A stretch of 7,887 bases of DNA from assembly GCA_004299545.1 (NCBI GenBank), contig SCRB01000421.1, forward strand, positions 1-7,887, given 5' to 3'. Shown here piece after piece: positions 1-6,853 of this stretch. This DNA comes from Rhizobiaceae bacterium (GTDB lineage: Bacteria > Pseudomonadota > Alphaproteobacteria > Rhizobiales > Rhizobiaceae). Every line of letters begins with the position of its first letter. Position 1 is the first letter of the stretch. The notes beneath the pieces are model-generated. The model was given only the letters and a program-made list of their open reading frames with translations, was not told the DNA's origin and did no database searches. The translations under genes and the position numbers were made by a program.

Positions 1-636
1 CCCTATATTCCGCTCCGGTACAATCCCGAGACCTACCTGCCGTTCCCCATCCCCGGCTTCGGGTTGCTGGTAGCGCTGGTGGTGATCACGCTCATCGGCT
101 TTCTGACCGCCAACATCGTCGGGCGGAGCGTCCTTTCCTTCGGCGAGCACCTGCTGGAGCGTATGCCGCTGGTGCGCAGCATCTATCGCGCGCTGAAGCA
201 GATCTTCGAGACGGTGCTTTCCAACAAGGGCGACATGTTCAACGCTGTCGGTCTGGTCGAATATCCGCGGCGCGGCGCGTGGTCCATCGTCTTCGTCACC
301 GGCAGCGAAAAGCGCACCGAAGTCAATGCCAAGCTCGATGAAGACGAAAACAACCCGATGATCGCTGTCTTCATGCCCTGTACGCCGAACCCGACGACGG
401 GATTCCTCATGTACGTGCCGAAATCGGATGTCGTCATGCTCGACATGTCGATCGAAGACGGTGCGAAGCTGATCGTTTCGGCGGGTCTCGTCGCGCCGGA
501 TTACGAGAAGAGGATCGTCTCGATCAAGGGCAAGGCGATCGAAGGGCCGATCGCCAATCCGGCGCCGAGCATTCTGCCGCAAGATAAAAGCACCTTGCGC
601 CGCAAGAATGCGCGCAAATCAAAAGACGGGCAATGA
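1..636 (+). CDS. DUF502 family membrane protein, C-terminal part (5' end outside window)
   Basis: The frame is open from base 1, so the gene begins upstream; 211 residues are visible before the TGA at 634-636. The wording fits DUF502, a family of bacterial membrane proteins of unknown biochemical function: the YNPETYLPFPIPGFG stretch (visible residues 7-21), one clear membrane segment (about residues 21-40, rich in L, V and I), then RMPLVRSIYRALKQIFETV and a soluble domain with a GFLMYVP motif. The family usually carries an additional membrane segment near its N-terminus, which would lie outside the window. The last 30 or so residues are low-complexity and basic, ending in a run of R, K, N and S, as expected of a cytoplasmic tail. 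A TTG at 64 could be read as a start, but homology continues upstream of it, so I take the gene as partial. It converges on recG with a 47-base gap. Family assignment is firm; function is unknown. Confidence 0.88.
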   Translation, partial: PYIPLRYNPETYLPFPIPGFGLLVALVVITLIGFLTANIVGRSVLSFGEHLLERMPLVRSIYRALKQIFETVLSNKGDMFNAVGLVEYPRRGAWSIVFVTGSEKRTEVNAKLDEDENNPMIAVFMPCTPNPTTGFLMYVPKSDVVMLDMSIEDGAKLIVSAGLVAPDYEKRIVSIKGKAIEGPIANPAPSILPQDKSTLRRKNARKSKDGQ

Positions 637-671
637 TCCTGTCCGAAAACCGCTTCCACTTTCGCGATCAT
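633..671. repeat. Imperfect palindrome at the DUF502/recG convergent junction, likely a rhizobial interspersed repeat
   Basis: ATGATC (633-638) pairs with GATCAT (666-671). After an asymmetric internal loop (5 bases against 1), CGAAA (644-648) pairs with TTTCG (660-664), leaving an 11-base loop (649-659). The outer arm overlaps the DUF502 stop codon and the element fills most of the space to the recG stop. The core around 641-664 (TCCGAAAACCGCTTCCACTT) strongly resembles a short palindromic sequence I recall as very common between genes in Rhizobium, Agrobacterium and relatives; this is recognition from memory, not a search. Placed between convergent genes it could fold in transcripts from either side and help terminate or stabilise them, but there is no T-run, so it is not a classic intrinsic terminator. 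Confidence 0.6.
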
Positions 672-683
672 GGTCCCGCCGCT

Positions 684-2795
684 TCAGCCGGCCCTCAGCA
701 AGCGCACTGCGTCGTCGAGTCCGAATAGATAGAGCAGCATCCGGATCGCCTCGCCGCGCGGCGAGGCGAGCTCCGGGTCGCGTTGGAGAAGCAGCCGGGC
801 GTCGTCGCGTGCGATTTCCAGAAGATCGGAATGCGCTTCGATGCGCGCCACCTGAAATCCCGGCACGCCCGACTGGCGGGTGCCAAGAAGCTCGCCTTCG
901 CCTCTCAGCTTCAAATCCTCCTCGGCGATAAAGAACCCGTCATCGCTTTCGCGCATGACGGAAAGGCGCTTCTTCGCGACCTCGCTGAGCGGCGGCTTGT
1001 AGAGGAGGACGCAGGTCGAGGGCTTTTCGCCGCGGCCGACCCGGCCGCGCAGCTGATGCAGTTGCGACAGGCCGAAACGTTCCGCGTGCTCGATGACGAT
1101 GATCGTCGCATCAGGCACGTCGATGCCGACCTCTATGACGGTCGTGCCGACGAGGATGCGCGTCTCGCCGTTTTTGAAGGCAAGCATCGCTTCGTCTTTC
1201 TCCGGCCCCTTCATGCGGCCATGGACAAGCCCGACGCCGTCGCCGAACGTCTTCTTGAGCGAGCGGAAACGATCTTCGGCGGACATGAGGTCGCCCGCCT
1301 CTTCCGATTCTTCCACAAGTGGGCAGATCCAGTAAATCTTCTGCCCCTCCGCCAGCGCGCTCCTCACACGGCCGATCAGGTCGCCGAGCCGGTCGAGCGG
1401 CAGCGTGATCGTTGTGATCGGGCGCCGGCCCGCCGGCTTTTCCGTCAGGCGGGAAACGTCCATGTCGCCGAAGGCGGCGAGGACAAGCGTGCGGGGAATG
1501 GGCGTCGCCGTCATGACGAGCAGGTCCGGCGCATTACCCTTGGCGGTGATCGCGAGACGCTGATGGACGCCGAAGCGGTGCTGCTCGTCGACGATCGCCA
1601 GAACCAAATCATGGAAGCGCACATGCTCCTGAAAGAGCGCATGGGTGCCAACGACAAAATGGATCGAGCCGTCCTCAAGCCCGGTGAGGATTTCGGCCCG
1701 CTCTTTCCCTTTTTCCCGGCCGGTCAGGATGCCGGTCTTGAGACCGGCTAGTGCGGCAAGGGGCGCGATCGTCGACAGATGCTGGCGGGCGAGGATTTCG
1801 GTGGGTGCCATGAGCGCGGCTTGGCCGCCGGTTTCCGCCGCGCGCGCCATGGCAAGTAGCGCGACCACCGTCTTGCCGGAGCCGACATCACCTTGCAGAA
1901 GCCTGAGCATCCGTTCCTCTGTAGCAAGATCGGCATGGATTTCGCCGAGGGCGTCTTCCTGGGAAGGGGTCAGCGAATAGGGCAGGGCGGACCGTATCAT
2001 TTTCTCAAGCGCGCCGTTGCCCTTCAGCGGCCGGCCGGAAAGGCGGCGCGTGCGGCTTCTGACTAGCGCGAGTGCGATCTGGCCGGCCAGGAACTCGTCA
2101 TAGGCAAGCCGCCGCCATGCCGCGCTTTCGGGCGCCGCATCGATCGGATCGGTGGGGTTGTGCAGGCGGCGAAGCGTTTCATCGAAAGACGGAAAGGTCT
2201 GGCGCCGCATTACCGTTTCGTCCTGCCATTCGGGCAGGCGAGGCAGGCGGTCGAGCGCCTGCCCGGTCGCGCGCCTCAGCGTTTTGGGCGAAAGACCGGC
2301 GGTCAGGGGGTAGACCGGCTCGATCAGAGGGAGCGTCGCGGCTTCGGCCTTAAGAGCGATGTGGTCCGGATGGACCATGGAGGGCCGGCCGTTGAACCAT
2401 TGCATCCTGCCGCTGACGATAACCTCCTCGCCGACCGGCAGCGCCCGCTCCAGCCAGGCCTGCTGGGCGTGGAAGAAGGTGAGCGCGATCTCGCCGGTAT
2501 CGTCGAAGGCATAGACACGATAGGGCACGGCGCCCTTACCGCGTGGCGCCGGCTGATGGCGGTCGACGGTGAGATCGAGCGTCACGATCTGGCCTTCATG
2601 TGCGGCAGCGATGCCGGGACGGCTGCGCCGGTCGATCACCGAATGCGGCAGGATGAAGAGAAGATCGCCGACGCGCAGGTCGCGGTTGGTGAGATCCGCG
2701 TTGACGACATTGCCGATGAGGCTTGCAATCTTGGCGCCTACGCCGTCGAGCGTGGTCGCGGACGCAAAAAGAGGGTCGAGTTCGGCAGGGCGCAT
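684..2795 (-). CDS. recG: ATP-dependent DNA helicase RecG
   Basis: RecG is a superfamily 2 double-stranded DNA translocase that regresses stalled replication forks and processes Holliday and D-loop junctions in the cytoplasm. The 703-residue protein is full length for the family. The N-terminal wedge region with its OB fold covers about residues 60-150. The helicase core shows TPSQ (276-279), Walker A GDVGSGKT (302-309), VGTHALFQ (382-389), the DEQH box (403-406), TATPIPRT (429-436), GTTVIEVGIDVP (550-561) and motif VI QLRGRVGRG (581-589). The TRG module that couples ATP hydrolysis to translocation follows at about 618-643 (DDGFFIAEEDLKLRGEGELLGTRQSG region). The ATG at 2793-2795 gives the MRPxxLDPLF beginning typical of alphaproteobacterial RecG; no strong Shine-Dalgarno is visible before it (the nearest GGA is about 16 bases away). 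It is divergent from sdhE-mfd and convergent with the DUF502 gene, so it is probably transcribed alone. No key residue is missing. Confidence 0.97.
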   Translation of the reverse strand: MRPAELDPLFASATTLDGVGAKIASLIGNVVNADLTNRDLRVGDLLFILPHSVIDRRSRPGIAAAHEGQIVTLDLTVDRHQPAPRGKGAVPYRVYAFDDTGEIALTFFHAQQAWLERALPVGEEVIVSGRMQWFNGRPSMVHPDHIALKAEAATLPLIEPVYPLTAGLSPKTLRRATGQALDRLPRLPEWQDETVMRRQTFPSFDETLRRLHNPTDPIDAAPESAAWRRLAYDEFLAGQIALALVRSRTRRLSGRPLKGNGALEKMIRSALPYSLTPSQEDALGEIHADLATEERMLRLLQGDVGSGKTVVALLAMARAAETGGQAALMAPTEILARQHLSTIAPLAALAGLKTGILTGREKGKERAEILTGLEDGSIHFVVGTHALFQEHVRFHDLVLAIVDEQHRFGVHQRLAITAKGNAPDLLVMTATPIPRTLVLAAFGDMDVSRLTEKPAGRRPITTITLPLDRLGDLIGRVRSALAEGQKIYWICPLVEESEEAGDLMSAEDRFRSLKKTFGDGVGLVHGRMKGPEKDEAMLAFKNGETRILVGTTVIEVGIDVPDATIIVIEHAERFGLSQLHQLRGRVGRGEKPSTCVLLYKPPLSEVAKKRLSVMRESDDGFFIAEEDLKLRGEGELLGTRQSGVPGFQVARIEAHSDLLEIARDDARLLLQRDPELASPRGEAIRMLLYLFGLDDAVRLLRAG

Positions 2796-2818
2796 CAGTT
2801 GGTCGTCGTCCAGAGTCG

Positions 2819-2841
2819 GCGCCCCTTCGCAACGAGGGCGC
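2819..2841 (-). other. Stable hairpin in the putative recG leader
   Basis: GCGCCC (2819-2824) pairs with GGGCGC (2836-2841). Inside it TCG (2827-2829) pairs with CGA (2833-2835) around a CAA loop, with two bulged bases (2825-2826). This gives nine base pairs, eight of them G-C. It ends 23 bases before the recG start codon, so it would sit in the 5' leader if transcription starts near 2851. There is no T-run and no known riboswitch or leader family that I recognise. It may be chance in GC-rich DNA. Confidence 0.35.
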
Positions 2842-2857
2842 AGGCTTCATCGCGGGA

Positions 2858-2886
2858 AGCTTAATTCATGCCATTCTGCGTGCAAG
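2858..2886 (-). promoter_or_regulatory. Weak candidate promoter for recG
   Basis: Read on the - strand, CTTGCA (2886-2881) resembles the rhizobial -35 box CTTGAC in its first four bases. It is followed after 17 bases by TAAGCT (2863-2858), which fits the -10 box CTATAT or TATAAT poorly. It lies in the most A+T-rich patch upstream of recG and would give a leader of roughly 55 bases containing the hairpin at 2819-2841. The -10 box is poor, so this is a tentative placement. Confidence 0.3.
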
Positions 2887-2915
2887 GCTGACATCACGTT
2901 CTTTACAGGCTATAT
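2887..2915 (+). promoter_or_regulatory. Housekeeping sigma-factor promoter for sdhE-mfd
   Basis: GCTGAC (2887-2892) and CTATAT (2910-2915) are separated by exactly 17 bases. The known housekeeping consensus in Sinorhizobium and relatives is CTTGAC-N17-CTATAT. The -10 box is a perfect match and the -35 box matches four of six positions. Transcription would start near 2922, giving a leader of about 33 bases before the sdhE ATG. No operator or riboswitch is apparent between promoter and gene, which suits constitutive expression of the sdhE-mfd pair. Confidence 0.65.
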
Positions 2916-2954
2916 GCCCGCTGTCGGTAAACGCCGGTCGGATGGGCGAAGGAA

Positions 2955-3236
2955 ATGGAACGGCAAGAGAACCTCGATCCCCGCCGCAAGAGGCTGATTT
3001 TCCGTTCGGATCATCGCGGCATGCGTGAAATGGATCTTATCCTCGGTCCCTTCGCAAGAACCCATATAGCGGGCTTGACCGGCGAGGAACTCGACCACTA
3101 TGAGAGCCTTCTCGAAATTCCGGACGCTGACCTCTTTCATTGGATCACCGGGGAGAAACCGGTTCCGGAAGCTTTCCTGACGCCCCTACTCACAAAGGTT
3201 CTGGCCTTCGGGCGCGGCAGAAGCGTCATACGGTAA
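2955..3236 (+). CDS. sdhE: FAD assembly factor SdhE (succinate dehydrogenase assembly factor 2 family, DUF339)
   Basis: SdhE-family proteins are small cytoplasmic chaperones that promote covalent attachment of FAD to the flavoprotein subunit of succinate dehydrogenase and, in some bacteria, fumarate reductase. The 93-residue product has the normal family size. It carries the diagnostic RGxxE motif as RGMRE at residues 21-25, followed by MDLILGPFA, and later the DADLFHWITG segment (about 57-66) matching the family's conserved DPDLFxW region. The opening LDPRRKRLIFR is characteristic of alphaproteobacterial members. ATG 2955 is the only reasonable start: an in-frame TAA lies at 2928-2930 and the next ATG is inside the RGMRE motif. 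The purine-rich AAGGAA (2949-2954) abuts the start codon, unusually close for a Shine-Dalgarno; GGGCG at 2944-2948 is better spaced. It is the first gene of a probable operon with mfd, 14 bases downstream. The succinate dehydrogenase genes are not in this window. Confidence 0.92.
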   Translation: MERQENLDPRRKRLIFRSDHRGMREMDLILGPFARTHIAGLTGEELDHYESLLEIPDADLFHWITGEKPVPEAFLTPLLTKVLAFGRGRSVIR

Positions 3237-3250
3237 ACGCGGCGAAACCA

Positions 3251-6200
3251 ATGAGCCTCCTCGATTCGATCGGCCTCAAGGCCCGGCCCGGCTCCGTCAT
3301 GCTGGACGGCGTGGCGGATGGCTACGAAGCCTTTGCGCTGGCTGAAATCGCAGCCGAGATCGCGCCGGGCAGCCCGTTTCTTTTTGTCGCGCGCGACGGC
3401 CAGCGCCTACCCGCCTTGATCGACGCACTCGCCTTTGCCGCCCCCGACCTGCCCGCGCTCGAATTGCCGGCATGGGATTGCCTGCCTTACGACCGTGTTT
3501 CGCCCGGCGCCGACGCCGCTGCCAAGCGCCTCGATTCCATGGCGGCGATGGCGGCTTTGAAGGAAAAACCGCATCGCGCAATCGTCCTCACCACCGCCAA
3601 TGCGCTTTTGCAGCGCATGCCGCCGGCCGCGCTGATCGCCGGACAGGGCTTCCACGCCCGCCCCGGCCAACAGATCGACATGAAGGCGCTGGTCGCGCGG
3701 CTGGAGACGAGCGGCTTCGAGCGCGTCGGCACCGTGCGTGAAATGGGCGAATATGCGGTGCGCGGCGGCATCCTCGATCTTTACGCGCCGGGCGGCGAGG
3801 AGGCGCTGCGGCTCGATTTCTTCGGCGACACGCTGGAATCGATCCGGGCCTTCGATGTCGCCACCCAGCGCACGACGGGACAGCGTGATCGCATCGACCT
3901 GCAGGCGATGAGCGAAGTCACGCTGACGCCCGAGACGATCAGCCGTTTCCGCCGCCACTATATCGAGGCATTCGGCGCGCCATCGCGTGACGACGCGCTT
4001 TATGCGGCGATCAGCGAGGGCCGCCGCTTCGCCGGCATGGAGCACTGGCTGCCCTTCTTCTATGACGGACTCGAAACCGTTTTCGACTATCTGCCGGCCG
4101 TTCCGGTCGTCTTCGATCATCTCGCGAAAGAAGCGCTCGACGAGCGCTACAAGCTCGTCCTGGATCACTACGAAGCGCGCAAGCAGCAATCCGGCTCGAC
4201 TCTCGCGGATGCGGTGCCTTACAAGCCTGTTCCGCCGGCAAAGCTCTTCCAGGCGCCGGAAGAAGCGCAGTCAAAACTTTCAGGGCGGCTGGCGATCGAG
4301 CTTTCGCCTTTCGATGCGCCGGAAACCAGCGGAAGGAAGGTCTTCCATGCCGGCTCGAAAGCCGGCCACTCCTTCGCCGAGGAACGGGCCGACCCGGCCG
4401 TCAACGTTTTCGCCCGCACCGTCGAGCATATCGGCAATCTGCGGGCGTCGAAGAAACGGGTTGTCGTCGCCGGCTGGAGCGAGGGCTCGCTCGACCGCCT
4501 GTCGCAAATCCTCGCCGAGCATGATCTCGGCAACATTGCACGCGTCGAGACGCTTGCGGCGCTGGAAAAGATGCCCTCCCAGCAGGCCGGGCTTGCGGTC
4601 CTGCCGCTCGAATCGGGCTTCGAAACGCGGCAGTTCGCCGTCGTAGCGGAACAGGACATTCTGGGAGATCGTCTGATCCGCAGGACGAAGCGCCGGCGCG
4701 CCGCCGATTTCATCTCCGAGGCGACATCGCTTTCGGCGGGCGATATCGTCGTCCATGCCGATCACGGCATCGGCCGTTTCGTCGGCCTGAAGACGATCGA
4801 GGCGGCCGGCGCGCCGCATGACTGCCTCGAAATCCATTATGCGGGCGAGGATCGGCTCTTCCTGCCGGTCGAGAACATCGAGCTTTTGTCGCGCTTCGGC
4901 TCCGATTCCGCCACCGCTCCGCTCGATAAACTCGGCGGCGGGGCATGGCAGTCGCGCAAGGCGAAGATGAAGCGGCGGCTGCTGGAGATCGCCGGCGAGT
5001 TGATCCGCGTTGCCGCCGAACGGCAGATGCACTCCGCGCCGATCCTGCTGCCGCCGGACGGGCTTTACGGCGAATTCGCGGCGCGGTTTCCCTATGACGA
5101 GACGGATGACCAGCTCACCGCGATCGAGTCGGTCGAGGGCGACCTTGCCGCCGGCAGGCCGATGGACCGGCTGGTCTGCGGTGATGTCGGCTTCGGCAAG
5201 ACGGAGGTGGCGCTGCGCGCGGCTTTCCTTGCAGGGATGGACGGTTTCCAGGTCGCGGTCGTCGTGCCGACGACGCTTCTCGCTCGCCAGCACTTCAGGA
5301 CCTTCTCCCAGCGTTTCGCCGGCCTGCCGGTCAAGGTCAGGCAGGCCTCGCGCCTCGTCGGGGCGAAGGAGCTGGCGGAAACGAAGAAGGGGTTGGCTGA
5401 CGGCACCGTCGATATCGTCGTCGGTACGCATGCGCTTCTCGGCAAAAGCATTTCCTTCAAGAATCTCGGCTTGCTGATCGTCGACGAGGAGCAGCATTTC
5501 GGCGTCAAGCACAAGGAACGGCTGAAGGAACTGAAGAGCGACGTCCATGTGCTGACGCTGTCGGCGACGCCGATCCCGCGCACGCTGCAACTGGCGCTGA
5601 CAGGCGTGAGGGAACTCTCCCTCATCACCACGCCGCCGGTGGACCGGATGGCGGTCAGGACCTTTATCTCGCCCTTCGACGGGCTTGTGATCCGCGAAAC
5701 GCTTCTGCGCGAACGCTATCGCGGCGGTCACAGTTTCTATGTCGTGCCGCGCATATCGGACCTGTCCGACATTACGGAATTTTTGCAGCAGCATGTGCCG
5801 GAACTGAAAGTCGCGGTGGCGCACGGGCAGTTGCCGGCCGGCGAGCTCGACGACATCATGAACGCCTTCTACGACGGCCAGTACGACGTGCTCCTGTCCA
5901 CGACCATCGTCGAATCGGGGCTCGATATCCCGACCGCGAACACGCTGATCGTCCATAGGGCCGACATGTTCGGCCTGGCGCAGCTTTACCAGTTGCGCGG
6001 GCGGGTCGGGCGCTCGAAGCTGCGCGCCTATGCGCTGTTCACGCTGCCCGCCAACCGGACATTGACCGCGACGGCGGAAAAGCGGCTGAAAGTGCTGCAA
6101 TCGCTCGACACGCTCGGCGCCGGCTTCCAGCTTGCCAGCCACGATCTCGACATACGCGGCGCCGGCAACCTGCTCGGCGAAGAGCAGTCGGGCCATATCA

Positions 6201-6745
6201 AGGAGGTCGGCTTCGAGCTTTATCAGCAGATGCTCGAGGAAGCGGTGGCGGAAATCCGTGGTTCCGGTGCGCCGGTTGAGGAAGGCTGGTCGCCGCAGAT
6301 CACCATCGGCACGGCGGTGATGATCCCGGAAAGTTACGTGCCGGACCTGCAATTGCGGCTGGCGCTCTATCGCCGGCTTGCGGATATCGAGGAAACAGCC
6401 GAGATCGACGCTTTCGGCGCCGAACTGATCGACCGTTTCGGACCGCTGCCGGAAGAGGTCCAGCATCTTCTCAAGATCGTCTATATCAAGGTTCTGTGCC
6501 GCCGTGCCAATGTCGAGAAGCTCGATGCTGGGCCGAAGGGCATCGTCATCCATTTCCGCGGCAACGCCTTTTCCGACGCCGCCGGCCTGGTGCGCTATAT
6601 CGGCGAGCAAGGGTCGCTTGCAAAGATCAGGCCGGACCAGAGCGTCGTCTTCATCCGCGACTGGCCGAACGCCGAAAAGCGCCTGTCGGGTTCGGCGGTC
6701 GTGATGACGCAGCTTGCACGCCTCGCGGAGAAGGCTGCCGCGTGA
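3251..6745 (+). CDS. mfd: Transcription-repair coupling factor Mfd
   Basis: Mfd binds RNA polymerase stalled at DNA damage, pushes it off using ATP-driven translocation, and recruits UvrA to start nucleotide excision repair of the transcribed strand. The 1164-residue protein matches the family length (E. coli Mfd is 1148). The N-terminal UvrB-like module shows REMGEYAVRGGILDLY (163-178) and lacks its own ATPase motifs, as usual. The RNA polymerase-interacting domain begins near GDIVVHADHGIGRFVG (497-512). The translocase has Walker A GDVGFGKT (644-651), VGTHALL (724-730), DEEQ (745-748), SATPIPRT (771-778), ESGLDIP (888-894) and QLRGRVGRS (914-922). The TRG module is at about 957-983, and the C-terminal autoinhibitory D7 domain follows from about 1015. 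ATG 3251 gives MSLLDSIGLK, aligning with family N-termini. The frame is open upstream to ATG 3140, but that extension overlaps sdhE and reads as non-homologous sequence. The ribosome site is weak (GGCGAA, 3241-3246), so coupling to sdhE translation is plausible. Confidence 0.97.
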   Translation: MSLLDSIGLKARPGSVMLDGVADGYEAFALAEIAAEIAPGSPFLFVARDGQRLPALIDALAFAAPDLPALELPAWDCLPYDRVSPGADAAAKRLDSMAAMAALKEKPHRAIVLTTANALLQRMPPAALIAGQGFHARPGQQIDMKALVARLETSGFERVGTVREMGEYAVRGGILDLYAPGGEEALRLDFFGDTLESIRAFDVATQRTTGQRDRIDLQAMSEVTLTPETISRFRRHYIEAFGAPSRDDALYAAISEGRRFAGMEHWLPFFYDGLETVFDYLPAVPVVFDHLAKEALDERYKLVLDHYEARKQQSGSTLADAVPYKPVPPAKLFQAPEEAQSKLSGRLAIELSPFDAPETSGRKVFHAGSKAGHSFAEERADPAVNVFARTVEHIGNLRASKKRVVVAGWSEGSLDRLSQILAEHDLGNIARVETLAALEKMPSQQAGLAVLPLESGFETRQFAVVAEQDILGDRLIRRTKRRRAADFISEATSLSAGDIVVHADHGIGRFVGLKTIEAAGAPHDCLEIHYAGEDRLFLPVENIELLSRFGSDSATAPLDKLGGGAWQSRKAKMKRRLLEIAGELIRVAAERQMHSAPILLPPDGLYGEFAARFPYDETDDQLTAIESVEGDLAAGRPMDRLVCGDVGFGKTEVALRAAFLAGMDGFQVAVVVPTTLLARQHFRTFSQRFAGLPVKVRQASRLVGAKELAETKKGLADGTVDIVVGTHALLGKSISFKNLGLLIVDEEQHFGVKHKERLKELKSDVHVLTLSATPIPRTLQLALTGVRELSLITTPPVDRMAVRTFISPFDGLVIRETLLRERYRGGHSFYVVPRISDLSDITEFLQQHVPELKVAVAHGQLPAGELDDIMNAFYDGQYDVLLSTTIVESGLDIPTANTLIVHRADMFGLAQLYQLRGRVGRSKLRAYALFTLPANRTLTATAEKRLKVLQSLDTLGAGFQLASHDLDIRGAGNLLGEEQSGHIKEVGFELYQQMLEEAVAEIRGSGAPVEEGWSPQITIGTAVMIPESYVPDLQLRLALYRRLADIEETAEIDAFGAELIDRFGPLPEEVQHLLKIVYIKVLCRRANVEKLDAGPKGIVIHFRGNAFSDAAGLVRYIGEQGSLAKIRPDQSVVFIRDWPNAEKRLSGSAVVMTQLARLAEKAAA

Positions 6746-6853
6746 CAGTCCCGCCAGGAACAGGGACCTATCCACCATTCCCTGACGATTGGCTGTTCCC
6801 TAGATAGAAGGGAGCGGTTAGGTCTTTTCAGGGAGCACAGGACGGGATTTCGC
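6746..6853 (+). promoter_or_regulatory. mfd/aidB intergenic region with repeated AGGGA/TCCCT words and overlapping hairpins
   Basis: This gap holds no gene. AGGGA occurs at 6762-6766, 6809-6813 and 6830-6834, and its complement TCCCT at 6779-6783 and 6797-6801. They allow mutually exclusive pairings: GGAACAG (6757-6763) with CTGTTCC (6793-6799), CAGGGA (6761-6766) with TCCCTG (6779-6784), and GTTCCCT (6795-6801) with AGGGAGC (6809-6815, one G-U pair). The last hairpin is followed at some distance by CTTTTC (6824-6829), too far and too short for a confident intrinsic terminator. A promoter match is poor: CCTGAC (6781-6786) is a fair -35 box, but no good -10 box sits 16-18 bases on. The region could hold the mfd terminator, the aidB promoter or an operator. 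Confidence 0.35.
6839..6846 (+). promoter_or_regulatory. Ribosome binding site supporting the GTG start of the aidB-like gene
   Basis: AGGACGGG lies 7 bases (from its last G) to 11 bases (from AGGA) before the GTG at 6854. It supports this GTG over the later in-frame GTG at 6866 and ATG at 6887, which have no comparable purine-rich stretch at a proper distance. Confidence 0.5.

Noticed and set aside
633..671. Classic intrinsic terminator between the DUF502 gene and recG
   Set aside because: A stem is present but it is interrupted, has an 11-base loop and lacks a T-run on either strand, so I call it a repeat rather than a terminator.
783..1751. A 322-codon open frame on the + strand opposite recG
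   Set aside because: It lies fully inside recG on the other strand, with arginine- and aspartate-rich composition typical of antisense shadows and no recognisable motif.
2160..2864. A 234-codon open frame on the + strand running across the recG start into the intergenic region
   Set aside because: Most of it is antisense to recG. It has no recognisable domain and would run through the divergent promoter region.
2796..2954. LexA box or small RNA gene in the divergent intergenic region
   Set aside because: I found no GTTC-N7-GTTC pattern and no terminator-like end, so only promoters and one hairpin are supported.
3140..3250. Longer mfd start at ATG 3140
   Set aside because: It would overlap sdhE in another frame and add 37 residues without homology to Mfd. 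ATG 3251, just after the sdhE stop, fits family N-termini.
4280..6778. An 832-codon open frame on the - strand opposite mfd
   Set aside because: It is antisense to a well-supported mfd over nearly its whole length. High third-position GC in mfd removes stop codons from the complementary frame, and the translation (rich in R, D, Q and H) resembles no family I know.
6781..6809. Housekeeping promoter for the aidB-like gene (CCTGAC with ATAGAA)
   Set aside because: The -35 box is fair, but the only good -10-like word (CTAGAT, 6800-6805) is 13 bases away and the word at 17 bases matches poorly.
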